Source: Dasypus novemcinctus (Eukaryota; Chordata; Mammalia; Cingulata; Dasypodidae). Taken from it: DNA of 64,000 nucleotides. The position numbers and the translations under genes were made by a program. Position 1 is the stretch's first letter, and the number at the start of each line of letters is the position of its first letter. This document shows positions 46,984 through 59,770 of this stretch, piece by piece. A model generated the notes under the pieces. The model was given only the letters and a program-made list of their open reading frames with translations. It was not told the DNA's origin and ran no database searches. The stretch lies in assembly GCF_030445035.2 (NCBI RefSeq), contig NC_080696.1:24937661-25001660 (forward strand). Direction: 5' to 3'.

Positions 46984-49900
46984 GTTTTTAAAAAATAATT
47001 TAATTTTTTTCTTTATTTTCTTTTAAATGTTACTTTAAAAAAATATGAGGTCCCCATATACCCCCCACCACACCCACCTCAGCCCTCCCACATCAACAAC
47101 CTCTTCCATCATTGTGGCACATCCACTGCACCTGGCGAATACATTTTGGAGCACTGCTGCACCACATAGATAGTGGTCCAGTCTACACTCTCCCCCAGTC
47201 CACCCAGTGGGCCATGGCAGGACACACAATGTCCAGCATCTGTCCCTGAAGCACCACCCAGGACAACTCCACATCCTGAAAAATGCCCCCACACCATATC
47301 TCTTCTTCTGTCTCCCTACCATCAGCAGCCACTGTGGTCACCCTCTTCACATCACTATTACAATTTCTTCCCTTACTAATCACATAGTTCCCCTGCAGAA
47401 CACCAATAAGTCCACTCTAATCCATACTCTATTCCGCCAACCTGTGGACCTGGGATGGTTATGTCCAGTCCCCCTCTACATCAAGAGGGGCCTTAGATTC
47501 CACATGGATGATGGATGTAATTCTCCTGCTTACAGTTGTAGGCACTCTTGGCTACCTGGTGTGGTGGTTGAACTTCTTCACCTCCATGTTAGCTGAGTGG
47601 GTCAAGTCCAATAAACCAGAGTGTAGGAGTTGCAAATCTCTTGAGGCTCAGGGCCTGGCTAACACATGGTCAGTCCAGAGATTCAGGTCCCCTGGGTATA
47701 CATTAAACCCCAGCACCAACTACAGTTCCAGTAAAAGTAACAGGAGAGACTTGTGGACAAAGATCACATCTGAGTCCAGCTGCATCACACAGAAACACAA
47801 ACTCCAAAGTAGGGCCAACTGACATTGCACTGAACTCCATCTGCAATGACCATAGAACCTGTTGGTCTCTGTAGCCCTCAGAAGAACCAATACCTGGGGT
47901 TGTATCTACTTTATCTGTCTCTGGGACTCTGCTGAGGTGTGCATAAGGGCAACCCCTCTGATAACCTCCCAGCTCTTTTTGGAGACTCATAGCCATATAA
48001 ACTCATTTGTCCTTTCCATTTTCCCCTTTTATTCAGGTCAAAAAGCATTCTTAACTCCTGGTATTACATATAGACAGAGATATTCTGCTGGTCCGAGTTG
48101 ACCATTTTATTCAAGGTCATTTCCTAGTTACATCATCAGCTGGTACTTGGTAGTAATCCCTCGGTGCCAGGGAGGCTCATCCCTGGGAGTCATGTCCCAC
48201 ACTGGGGGGAAGGCAACACGTTTATATGCTGAGTTTGGCTCCGAGACTGGCCACATTTGAGCAATATGGAGGCTCTCAGGAGGTAACTTTTTTTTTTTTT
48301 TTAAATTATTTTTATTTTTTATTTTATTTTATTTTATTTTTCTGAAATCTTATTTTTATTTTTTTTTCTTTTTTTTTTAATTTTTTTATTTTTTATTGAC
48401 TTTGTAATAATATTACATTAAAAATATATATGTGAGGTCCCATTCAACCCCACCCCCCCACCCCCCCTTTCCCCCCCCCCAACAACACTCGTTCCCATCA
48501 TCATGACACATCCATTGGATTTGGTAAGTACATCTTTGGGCACCTCTGCACCTCATATACATTGGTTCACATCATGGCCCATACTCTCCTCTATTCCATC
48601 AAGTAGGCCCTGTGAGGATTTACAATGTCCGGTGATTACCTCTGAAGCACCATCCAGGGCAGCTCCATGTCCCGAAGACGCCTCCACCTCTCATCTCTTC
48701 CTGCCTTTCCCCATACCCTTTGTCCATTATGTCCACTTTTCCCAATCCAATGCCACCTCTTCTATGTGGACACTGGATTGGTTGTGTCCATTGCACCTCT
48801 ATGTCAAGAGGAGGCTCAGATTCCACCTGGATGCTGGATGCAATCCTCCCATTTTCAGTTGTAATCACTCTAGGCTCCATGGTGTGGTGGTTGTCCTTCT
48901 TCAACTCCATCTTAGCTGAGTGTGGTAAGTCCAATAAATCAGATTGTAGGTGCTGGAGTCTGTTGAGGCTCAGGATCTGGCTATCACATTGTCAGTCCAG
49001 AGATTCAAATCCCCTAAATATATCTTAAACCCCAACATTAACTGCACCTCCAGCACATTGGCATGAAAGTCTTATGAAGGGAGATCCCATCTGAGTCCAG
49101 ATTCATCACACATAAACACCATTTCCAAAGAGGGGCCATCTGCCCTGGTAGTTAACCCCATCGGCCATGACCATAACTCCCATGGGTCTCTTTAGCCCTC
49201 AAAGGAACCAATATCTGGGGGTTGTATCTGCTTTATCTGTCTCTCTGACTCTGCTCAGTTGTGCATGAGGGCAAACCTTCTGCCAGCCTCCAGACTCTTT
49301 TTTAGAAACTCGTAGCCATATAAACTCATTTCTCCTTTCCATTTCCCCCTTACTTTAGGTCAATCAGGAGGTAACTTTTAGGCACCCTGCAGCTCTAGGC
49401 CTTGTTATTATTTCAGGTGCACAGGTTCACAAGCATAGTCATTAGTATCAAGGGTTCATTGTTGGACCTTCCTTCTTTTTTGGTCTTTGCCATTGCACTT
49501 GGGGGATTGTTGCTGTTCCTTTAGGGACTGTGATAGAGCTCCCCTGGCTAGGAACTCAGCACTCCCTCAGTTGTTGTTTTTAATTGTAACCACTATGAAA
49601 ATATCCCAACAATTTTATATACCCTGGATATATGCCCTGGAGAACCTCTGCCAACCATGTGTCCCCTGTCAATAACATCCCACCCCAGTATTCCTCCACT
49701 GCCATTGTTGAACCTCTCTGAGATCCAAAACTTCTTGGAAAGTGAAGCCCAATATATTGCCAGGTTCCCTTATTTGTGAAATGGAATATAATGATGAGTT
49801 TAAAGGTTAGATATAGAATACAAATTAAATTAGAAAAATTAAGGTAAAAATAAATTGGGCTATCAAAAATTTAAAAATGCAAAAGTTTTGTTTTTGATAT

Positions 49901-51060
49901 TTTGGCTTCCACCACTGCAATAAGTGTTACCCTGTTTGCAAATTGGCAAGGCAACTACTTCTGTCTTTTCCTCAGTGTCTATGTCCTATCTATTTATTTT
50001 TCTTTTTTCCTAATTATTAAGCTTATCTTCACAAAAGTTTTAGATCACAGTAATTCATATATACAATATACAGTACTCCCACATATTCAACATAAAACCC
50101 TTTTCTCTTCCACAGCAATAATCTTTTTACATATTCATACTATATTTACTGAAACTGATGTACAGATATTTGAGACAATAGCTTTCAAACAAGGTAACAT
50201 TTGGGTGTACATTGTGGCTTATATTTTAAACTATACAATTTTCTAAATTTTTAGTTATATTATGTTTCATGTTATGATTTACATTTTACCCTATCAGCCC
50301 CTATATATTTTTGGTGTAATTTAACATGTCTTATATCCATCCCTGTGTAATCTTGTGGAACACTTCTATTGCCCACACAGTTACATTGATTCCATCTAGT
50401 CAATACCTCTTCCCCCCTCCCCTTAGGGCCCACAGTGACAGTCAATCTTCACTGATGGAAGGGCCATATTCAGAGATACTTGCAACAGTGTTGAGAGCTT
50501 GACATGCTCAACTACCCTAATGCACTGGGAGCCACCATTTCTCTTGAGAGATACAATTACCTCTATTTGAGAACATCAGTCCTCCCCAGGATGTGGGTGT
50601 AACTTCACTCTGATTATATAGGTCTCTATCTGATGATATAACACACTGTGGCAAAATGAGCATTCACATACTCCCTAGGAGCCTATCCTGTGCCAGATTC
50701 TCCCCTTTAAGAATCTTAAACAGGTACCCTTCCTTATTATATTTTTGAAAAATATTTCTCAGCATTATACTCTCAACCAAATACCTGACAATCTCCTAAG
50801 TTCATATGTTGCCCCACCCTCCCCCCAATTTCTTGGACAATATTACACATCCTCCCATCCCTAGCCACACTCAATCCTGCAAAGCCCCACCCAAAGGTAA
50901 CCTTATCCCATTTTATCCCTTCCTTATACAAATACTTACCTCCAGCTTATCATAGATTTCACCCATGTAGGTGTCAGCTTATATTCTTCCTCTACCCCCC
51001 AATTTCCTTTAAGCCTATCATCCAGTCTCTGGTTCTGTGAGGCAGCTTGGTTTACTTATT
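46984..51060 (-). repeat. L1-D 3'UTR, about 3.0 kb, split by an L1 insertion
   Basis: Same blocks as the L1-B 3'UTR in the same order. The insertion at 48292-49363 divides it. Confidence 0.85.
48292..49363 (-). mobile_element. 5'-truncated L1 3'UTR insertion (1.07 kb) in L1-D
   Basis: TCAGGAGGTAACTTTT at 48276-48291 and 49364-49379 is an exact 16-bp TSD. The body matches the L1-C 3'UTR (21360-22350), with runs of several hundred bases looking identical. Extra T-rich sequence at 48292-48372 (with CTGAAATCTTA) lies between the TSD and the usual L1 3' end: an expanded tail or a short transduction. Confidence 0.93.
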
Positions 51061-54000
51061 TCATATCATTGAGGTCATGTACTATTTGTCTTTCAATGAC
51101 TGGGTTGCTTCACTCAACACAAATTTCTCAAGATTCATCCATGTTATCACGTGTGTTTGTATTGTATTTGTTTTTAAAGCTGAGTAGTATTCCATTGTAT
51201 GTATACACCACATTTTATTTATCCCATTCATCTGTTGATGGGCATTTGGGTTGATTTCAACTTTTGGCAATAGTGAACAATGCTGCTATGAACATTGGTG
51301 TGTGTATGTCAGGTTGTGTCCTTGTTTTCAGTTCTACTGGGTATATACCAAGTAGTGGAATTGCTGGGTCATATGGCAAATCTATAGCTAGGTTTTTGAG
51401 AAACCGCCAGACTGTCCTCCAGAATGGCTGGATCCTTCTGCATTAATACCAGCAGTGGATGAGTGTTCCCATTCCTCCACATCCTCTCCAGCACTTGTAG
51501 TCCTGTTTTTTCATAGTTGCCAATCTTATGGGAGGAAGATGGTATCTCATTGTAGTTTTGATTTACATTTCCTTGATGGCTAGAGATTTGGAGCATTTTT
51601 TCGTGTGCTTTTTAGCCATTTGTATTTCTTCTTTGGAGAAGTGTCTGTTTAAATCTTTTTCCCAATTTTTAAATGGGTTGTTTGTCTTTTTATTTTCAAG
51701 ATATAGGAGTTCTTTATGTATGCAGGTTATAAGTCTCCTATCAGATATATGGTTACCAAATATTTTCTTCCATTGCATAGGCTCTTTTCACTTTCTTGAC
51801 AAACTCCTCTGAGGTGCAGAAGGCTTTACTTTTGAGGAAGTCCCATTAATCTATTTGTTCTTTTGCTCCTCGTGCTTTTCATGAAGTTCATGAAGCCATT
51901 TCCAATTACAAGGTCCTGTAGATGCTTCCCTACACTGCTTTCCAAAGTTGTTATGGTCTAGGCTCTTATATTTAGGCCTTTGATCCATCTTGAGTTGATT
52001 TTTGTATAAGGTGTAAGATGGTAATCCTCTTTCATTCTTTTACATATGGATATCCAGTTCTCCAGGCACCATTTATTGAATAGGCCATTCTCTCCCAGTT
52101 GAGAGGGTTTGGTGGCTTTATCGAATATTATATGACTATATATATGAGGATCTATATCAGAACTCTCAATTCAGTTCCATTGGTCTGTGTGTTTCTCCTT
52201 GTGCCAGTACCATGCTGTTTTCACTACTGTAGCTTTGTAGTATGTTTTGAAGTCATGTAGTGTGATTTCTCCAATTTCGTTTTTCTTTTTCAATATGTCT
52301 CGCTATTAAGGGCCTCTTTCCTTTCCAAATAAATTTCATAGCTAGTTTTTCTAGTTCCTTAAAGAATGCTGTGTTGATTTTTATTGGGATTGCATTGAAT
52401 GTGTAAATCAGTTTTGGTAGGATAGACATCTTAATGATATTTAATCTTCCTATCCATGAACAGGGAATGCTCTTCCATTTATTTAGGTCTTCTTTGATTT
52501 CCTTGAACAGTGTTGTGCAGTTCTCTGTGCATAAGTTTTTTTTTTACAAATTTTTAAAATTTATTCCTAGGTATTTGATTTTATTGACTATTGTAAATGG
52601 TATTTGTTTCTTGATTTCCTCCTGAGCTTGCTCATTATTGGTGTACAGAAATGCTACTGATTTTTGCACATTGATCTTATAAACTGAGACTTTACTAAAC
52701 TCATTTATGAGTTCTAGAAGCTATATTGTAGACCTCTCAGGGTTTTCTATGTATAGGATCATGTCATCTGCAAATAATGAAATTTTGACTTCTTCCTTTC
52801 CAATTTGAATGCCTTTTATATCTGGTTCTTGCCTCAGTGCTCGAGCAAGTACTTCTGAAACAATGTTAAATAGAAGAGGTGATAGTGGGCATCCTTGTCT
52901 TGTTCCTGATCTTAAAGGCAAGGATTTTAGGATTTCTCCATTGTAAATGATGTTGGCTGTGGGTTTTTCATATATACTCTTTATCATGTCCAGAAAGTTT
53001 CCTTGTATTCCGATCTTTTGGAGTGTTTTTATAAAGAAAGGGTGCTGTATTTTGTCAAATGCTTTTTCTGCCTCTATAGATAGAATCTTGTGCTTTTTTT
53101 CCTTCAATCTGTTTATATGGTGTATTACATTGATTGATTTTCTTATGTTGAAACATCCTTGCATACCCGGAATGAATCCCACTTGGTCATGGTGTATAAT
53201 TTGTTTAATGTGTTGTTGGATACAATTAGCAAGTATTTTGATGAGGCTTTTTGTGTCTAGGTTCATTAGAGAAATTGGTCTATAATTTTCCTTTCTTGTG
53301 GTGTCTTTGTTTGGCTTTGGTACTAGGGTTATATTAGCATGATAGAATGAGTTAGGTAGTGTTCCTTCTGTTTCAATTTTTTGGAAGAGTTTAAGGAAGA
53401 TTGATGTTAGTTCTTTCCAGAATGTTTTGTAGAATTCACCAGTGAAAGTGGCTGGCCCTGGGCTCTTCTTAGTTGGGAGGTTTTTAATGACTGATTCTGT
53501 CTCTTTACTTGTGATTGGTTTGTTGAGATCATCAATCTTCTTTTATCAATATAGGCTGCTTATGTGTTTCTAGGAATTTGTCCATTTCTTCCGAATTGTC
53601 ATTTTTGTTGTAAAATAGTTTTTCAAAGTATCCTCTTATGATAGTCTTTATTTCTGTGGGGTCAGTGGTGATATCTCCTTTCTCCTTTCTTATTTTGTGT
53701 ATTTGCATCTTCCTTTTTTCTTTTTTAGTCTAGCTAAGGGTTTGTCAATTCTATTGATCTTCTCAAAGAACCAGCTCTTGGCTTTGTTTATCCTTTCAAG
53801 TGCTTTCTTATTTTCTATTTCATTTAGTTCTGCTCTTATCTTTGTTGTTTCTTTCTTTCTTCTTCCTGTGGGGTTACTTTGTTGTTTTTTACTAATTCCT
53901 CCAAATGTGCAGTTAGTTCTTCAATTTTGGCCCATTCTTCTTTTTTGATGTGTGAATTTATGGCTATAAATTTCCCTCTCAGTACTGCTTTTGCTGCATC

Positions 54001-54846
54001 CCATAAGTTTTGGTATGTTATCATTTTCATTAGTTTGATTTCTTTTGAGATTTCCTCTTTCATCCAAAGTTTTTCTAAGAGTGTGCTGTTTAATTTCCAT
54101 ATCTTGGTGTGAAATCTGGGCCTCTGGCCCTTGCAGATTTCCAGCTTCACTCCACTGTGGCCAGAGATATTATTTTGTATGATTTCAATCTTTCTGAATT
54201 CATTGAGTCTTTCTTTGTGGCCTAGCATATGGTCCATCTTGGAGAATGATCTATGTGCAGTTGAGAAAAATGTATATCCTGCTGTATTCAGGTGTAATGA
54301 TCTGTATATGTCTATTGGCTCCAGCTCCTCTAATATACTGTTCAAAGTTTTTGTTTCTTTATTGATTCTCTTTTGAGATATTCTGTCCAGAGTTGATAGT
54401 GGTGTATTAAACTCTCCCACAATAGTTGTAGAGGCATCTATTCTTTCACTTAGTTTTTTCAGTGTTTGCCTCATATATTTGGAGGCACCCTTGTTAGTAG
54501 CATAACTATTTATGATTGTTTATTCTTCTTGAGAGATTGTCCCTTTCACTAATATGTAGTATCCTTCTTTGTCTCTCACAATTGTTTTGCATTTAAAGCC
54601 TACTTTGTCTGATATTAATATAGGTACTCCTGCCTTTTTTTGGTTATTTTTTGCTTGTAGGATTGTTTTCCAGCCATTCACTTTCAACTTCCATGAATCC
54701 CTGGGTCTAAGATGTGTTTCTTGTAGACAGCATATAGATGCGTCATATTTCCTTATCTAATCTTCCAGTCTGAATATTTTGACAGGTGAGTTTAATCCAT
54801 TGATATTCAGTGTTATTACTTTCAAGGAATTATTTATGTTAGCCAT
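51061..54846 (-). pseudogene. L1-D ORF2 remnant
   Basis: ATG at 54846 and stop at 51061-51063 give the full ORF2 span, but with several frame changes. Open pieces: 53836-54474 (endonuclease end and linker, with [17 protein letters not shown]), 52721-53266 (reverse transcriptase with [15 protein letters not shown] and an intact FADD box at 52763-52774) and 51563-51778 and nearby (C-terminal part). It is less decayed than L1-B (FADD kept) but more than L1-C. Confidence 0.88.
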
Positions 54847-54929
54847 ATTTTGTTTGGACTTGTGCTTGTCATATTTTGTTTTTTCCTTCTCTTTTTGTCT
54901 TTTTAGTTGCTCTTACCATCTCCTCCAAC

Positions 54930-55866
54930 TCTGCCTCTCCTGTTTTGTTTTTTTTTTCTTTCTTTCTTCCTTCCTTCAGAACTCCCTTTAGTATTTCTTG
55001 AAGGGCAGGGTTTCTGTTTATCTGTGAATATTTTGAACTCTCCATCATTTTTGAAGCTAGCTTAGCTGGGTGGAGTATTCTTGGGTGGAAATTTTTTTCT
55101 TTTAGTACCTTGACTATATCATACCACTGCCTTCTTGCCTCATGGTTTCAGATGAGAAATCAGCACTTAATCTTATGGAGCCTCCCTTGTATGTGATGGT
55201 TCTCTTTTCTCTTGCTGCTTTTAGAATTTTCTGTCATGAGCATTGGATAATTTGACAAGTATATGTCTTGGGTTAGGCCTGTTGGGATTTATGGTGTTTG
55301 GGGTGCGTTGTGCTTCCTGGACATGTACATCCGTCTCTCTCAGTAGATTTGGGAAGTTTTCAGCCATTATTTCTTCCAACACCCCTTCTGTCTCCTTTAC
55401 CTTCTCTTCTCCTTCTGGGATGCCTATAATACATATGTTTGTGATTTTGCATTGTCATTCAGATCCCTAAGTCCCAGCTGGATTTTTTCTATCTTTTTAT
55501 TGATTGGTTCTACTATCTGTTTGATTTCAAATGTACTGTCTTCCATTTCACTAATTCTCTCCTCTGCCTGTTCTAATCTGTGGCTATTTGCTGAGAGTGT
55601 ATTTTTGATTTCTTGGACTGTGGTATTCATCATCATCATATCTATTATCTTTTTGCATATGTATGCAATTTCCTCTCCAAGTGTTTTCTTCTTATTGTTA
55701 ATCTATTCCTTTACTTCATTAAATTGTTCTCTAATATATGTTTTGAGATCTTTCATTACTTGCCCGATGTTCTGCTCCTCTTCCTGGTTTTTAGTTTGTT
55801 CATTGGATTCGGCCATGTTTTCCTGGTTATTGGTTTGGTTTGTAGTTTTTGTTGCTGTCTGGTCAT
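54930..55866 (-). pseudogene. L1-D ORF1 remnant
   Basis: The start ATG near 55866 aligns with the L1-C ORF1 start. The coiled coil is open at 55424-55639 (HRLEQAEERISEMEDSTFE); the RRM and C-terminal parts follow with frame breaks near 55440 and 55230. C-terminal region to about 54930. Confidence 0.82.
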
Positions 55867-57172
55867 CATTTTATCTTGATGGGTTTAATCAGTTCCTTAG
55901 CTGTTTGTGTAGTCTTGGGGATTAATTAGTTGTTGTTCATGCATAAGTGTTATGTCTACTCTTTGTTACTTTTTTTCTTCTTACTCTGTTTTGTTGTTGC
56001 TGGCTAATTTCAGTTTGAAGGAGAATATTAGGGCCAGGGAGAGCAAAATGTGTAAGAAAATAAAATGTATAAAGTAGTATTGTTAATAAATGTTAACAGA
56101 GCAACAATGTGAGATCTAGGAGAATGTATATTAGACTCATGTAAGTTATGTAGAGTTATAGCAGTAAGTAGAGTACCTATAATTAGACAGTCAACTGAAT
56201 ATGGGGAGGATTATAGTATGAATTAAAAGGCCAGTGTTTTCATGAGAGAGGGAAAAGCAAAGTAAGATAATAATATCAAGAGTGGATAAAAGATAAAAAA
56301 CAGAACAAAGGTATTAGAAATAAAAAGTCAGACAATTTGGGGGCCAAAGAAAGGGAGGTGGAATGTAAGAGAAACAGTAGATGATGGAGGATAGAAAGAT
56401 GTAGGGTAAAGGGGATAGTGTAGGTGGCCAAAATCAATACACACAGAAGAGAGGAAATGGAGGATGAGGAAACACAGCAAATGTGAAGTGCTCCCTGCAG
56501 CACCTATTATATAAAGAAAAGAAAATAAAAAAGAGTAAAAAGAGAAGAGAAAAAGGGGGGGCAAAGAAAAAAGTGGTGGTGGTGGGGGGGGGGGGGAAAT
56601 GAGGAAGAAAAAGAAAAAGAGAAAAAAAAAACCCTAAATAATTGAAAAAGAACCTTGAGGGATAAAAGGTGAGAGAAGTCCAGGAGACAATGCAATATTA
56701 GCAACCACAACAAAAGCAAACAAACAAAAGAACCAATGTTTCAAGGTAGGAATCCTCTTTGCAGTTAAATAATATGCTTAGGGATCTGACCTTCCCCCTT
56801 GTTCCCTTCCTCACTTCTCTCTCTCCCAGGGCAGCAGGAAAGCTGGCTGAGAGGTCCAGTGGGAGATTCAAGTAGGTCCTTATTGAACCAACTTAACACA
56901 GAAGACTATGACTCTTTATTTCCAGTGCCAGATCACCTACACCTCACTAGAAACCCCAAATATGCTTTTGGAAGCTTGGATAGCATGTCCTACAGTCCCT
57001 CCCCCTTAGGTGTGCTAGGGGAGGTCTAATTGATGTTCTGACTCCATCTTCTCCCAGACCAAGTTTCCTACCCCAGGACATTTAGGTAAATTGGGCGTCC
57101 TCAGCAGACCTGCCTCTCCTTTCTTCTCAGACTCTCCCCAAGTCAGCTGATACACTCCTCCAAGCTCAAGGG

Positions 57173-57174
<2 letters not shown>

Positions 57175-57263
<89 letters not shown>
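57175..57263. repeat. (GA)n microsatellite
   Basis: About 89 bp of uninterrupted GA on the plus strand. The Leu-Ser repeat frame on the minus strand is a by-product. Confidence 0.97.
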
Positions 57264-57268
<5 letters not shown>

Positions 57269-57530
57269 CTAAATGCGGAGGGGTAGGGTAATCAAGGACC
57301 TCAGATGGACCTCAGGGCATGGTGGATTTGGGGATGGGCAGTCTGTGATATTGCAGACTCAAGGTGTGTGAGTCTCTGGAGTGTGGGCCACCAGGGTTTA
57401 GGGGACACAGACCTGGGAACCACACATCCAGTTAACACAGGACCTGGGAACATCACAGCACAACAAAGCCTTCAGGAATCACCATGGCCAGCCCACCAGC
57501 CCTAGGAGGAGGGGTCCTGCCCACAACTTC

Positions 57531-58080
57531 TGACCTCCATGTCAGAAACCCCAAATTGCACCTGTCATAAGAATCTCTTCTGTCACTGTCTCACCAAATT
57601 GACATCCAGACACCTCCTGCCCTGCAAGCCCCTGAAACAACCTGCTCAGGATTTGGGAACACCCCAGCACAACAAAGATCCCAGGCATCGCTGCAGCCAT
57701 GCTGCCAGCCCTAGGGGGAGGGGCTCCACCCACAACCTCTGACCTCCATGTCAGAAACCCAAAATTTCACCTCTCGCAAGAATCTCCTCCATCACTATCT
57801 CACCAAATCGACATCCAGACATCTCCTGCCCTGCAAGCCCCCGAAACAGCCCACTCAGGGTTTGGGAAACCCCAGCCAAAACCAAAGCCTTCAGGAATCA
57901 CCACAGCCGGGCTGCCAGCCTCAGGGGGCCACCCACAACCTCCGACCTCCATGCAAAAGACCCAAAATTCTACCTCTTGCAAGAACCTCCTCTGTCACCG
58001 TCCCATCAAATCGACGTCCAGACACCTCCTGCCCTGCAAACACCCAAAACAGTCTAGTCCAGCAGGATTCCCACCCTAGT
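57531..58080 (-). repeat. 205-bp tandem units in the L1-D 5'UTR
   Basis: The unit starts TGACCTCCATGTCAGAAAC at 57531 and 57740 and CGACCTCCATGCAAAAGAC at 57943: spacings 209 and 203 bp. A partial unit precedes it from about 57440. Each unit contains ATCCAGACACCTCCTGCCCT or a close variant. Confidence 0.88.
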
Positions 58081-58145
58081 CAGCCACTTCTTTGCAGGAG
58101 AGATTATGAGGTGCACTCACTCAGATGCTATCTTGCCTCGCCTCC

Positions 58146-58990
58146 TAATTCTGTCTTGAAGCAATTCAAATTTGCTATGTGCCTCTAGTGCATTTTTTAT
58201 CTTATCTATCATATCTTTCATTTCCATAAGTTTTGTTACTTTTCTCTGCAGTCTTTCAAATTGTTCTTTATATTCTCCTAGTGTCTTCTTAATATCCTTT
58301 ACTTCTTTAGACATATTTTCTATAAATTCTTTGAAGTGATTTAGGAGCATGTGTGATTATCACTGATTAATTGTATTAAATCCTGTATCTCTTCAGGATA
58401 TTTGGTTTATTCTTTTGGGTGGGCCATCTCTTCCTGTTTCCTACGGCTTGTAATTTGCTGATTTCTAGGCATCTGAATATGTTGGTGAATTTAGTCTCAT
58501 GGCAAATTTCTCTCTCTTGTCTTTTGTTTTTTCCCCCCACAGCTTTTCTTTGATATTTAGTTCAACTTATTTTCAGTCTTTACAATTGCCCAGCTTATGT
58601 TTTCAAAATTGGGCCAGGAACTTACTACTCAGGTGCAGGTTTTCTCCCAGGGATTGGATACAGAGAGCATCAAGTGGTTTTGCCCATGCATTTTCCAGAC
58701 TGGCCAACAGATGGTGCTAGCTAGCACACCTTTCCACTGAGGTGTTTCAGTCTTGGCTTTCCTGTGTTCCTGTATTGAATCTCCAAAGCGAGATTCAAAG
58801 TGGGCTCTGCTGGCCAAATTCACTGAAGAAAAGCACCCTGACTACCGCTCCCTTTTCTCTTGAAACAGCTGACAGGAAGGAAGATGCCTGTTCCCCTCAG
58901 CTGGCTGCAGCAAGCCAGGGGTTTTACCCCAACTTAGTATCTTGGGAGTGGGGGAGGGGCGTGGTAACTCATATTTGTCATTTTAACTTA
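58146..58990 (-). pseudogene. L1-F: old L1 5' part (5'UTR and ORF1 start)
   Basis: A minus-strand ORF1 piece at 58150-58350 (VKDIKKTLGEYKEQFERLQ) is coiled coil. The sequence upstream of it (58430-58480) resembles the L1-A stretch before ORF1 (3470-3530). The rest of ORF1 and all of ORF2 are missing because L1-D begins at 58145. The 5' limit is uncertain. Confidence 0.7.
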
Positions 58991-59099
58991 TTTGTCTCTT
59001 TGTCCCTCACCTTCCTGGGAATTGTATAGCAGTGTCCTGGTCTGTTGACCCCCAAGCAGGCCCCTCAGACTACTTTTGCCTCTTTCTCCATTCTTTTTG

Positions 59100-59330
59100 T
59101 GAGAGCACTCAGTTCTGTTAGAATGTTGTCATCTTCCCACAATCCTCCTTACCACTCTTTGATATATGTAGTGTGTGTGTGTGTATTTGTTGTACTTGTT
59201 AAGAGCTTGTCTACCTCAATGATGTGTAAGCTTCAGGAGAAAAAGATTTGACTATCTCCTTTAGTGCTGTATTCCCAGGTCTGAGAACAGTGCTTGTCAT
59301 ACAACAGTCAAATAAATTACTGTGAATGAA
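59100..59330 (+). repeat. L2-like LINE 3' fragment
   Basis: The string of motifs (a GTAAGCTTCAGGAG-type block, CAGTGCTTGTCATACAACAG, then AATAAATTACTGTGAATGAATG) is the order found at the 3' end of mammalian L2. Ancient and short. Confidence 0.6.
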
Positions 59331-59770
59331 TGTATATGTTTTATACATGCAGCAGTTTCATTGAGTTTGGAGAGAGACACAGAATTTGGAACAATAAATA
59401 CGTTTAAACAAATATCCTAAATAAATTCAAGAAGATGAAGGAAAATAAGGAATTAGAGCTAGAGGATATTAAAAAGACAATGTGTGAGCATAAATAAATA
59501 GATTAAAAAGAAACATAAATAATGGGGACAATAATAACAAAGCCACAGTAATGGATATTAAAAATACACTAGAGGCATACAACCACAGATTTGAACAGGT
59601 GGAAGAAAGATCAGTGAATTAGAAGACAGGACAATAGAAATCAGTCAGAAGAAGAGATAGAAAAAGAACAGAAAAAATTGAACAGTGTTGTGGAGATCTG
59701 TTTGATAACATACAAATTTATACAAACATACACATCATGAATGTCCCAGAAAAAGAAAAGGAAAAGGAGC

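Larger units (their letters stand above)
46984..58145 (-). mobile_element. L1-D: full-length LINE-1 with nested L1 fragment
   Basis: Minus-strand L1 of about 10.1 kb after removing the insert at 48292-49379. 3'UTR 46984-51060, ORF2 54846-51061, ORF1 55866 to about 54930, 5'UTR 55867-58145. The 5' end near 58145 reads GGCAAGATAGCATCTGAG on the minus strand. No matching TSD is seen: the 5' side abuts old L1 ORF1 (L1-F), the 3' side unrelated sequence. Confidence 0.88.
55867..58145 (-). promoter_or_regulatory. L1-D 5'UTR (2.3 kb)
   Basis: Long leader with a GA microsatellite (57175-57263) and three 205-bp tandem units (57531-58080). Its outer end shares CCAGACACCTCC with L1-B and L1-C. No CpG-rich block like that of L1-C is present. 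Confidence 0.75.

Noticed and set aside
57015-57269. Leu-Ser repeat protein
   Set aside because: A translation of the (GA)n microsatellite.
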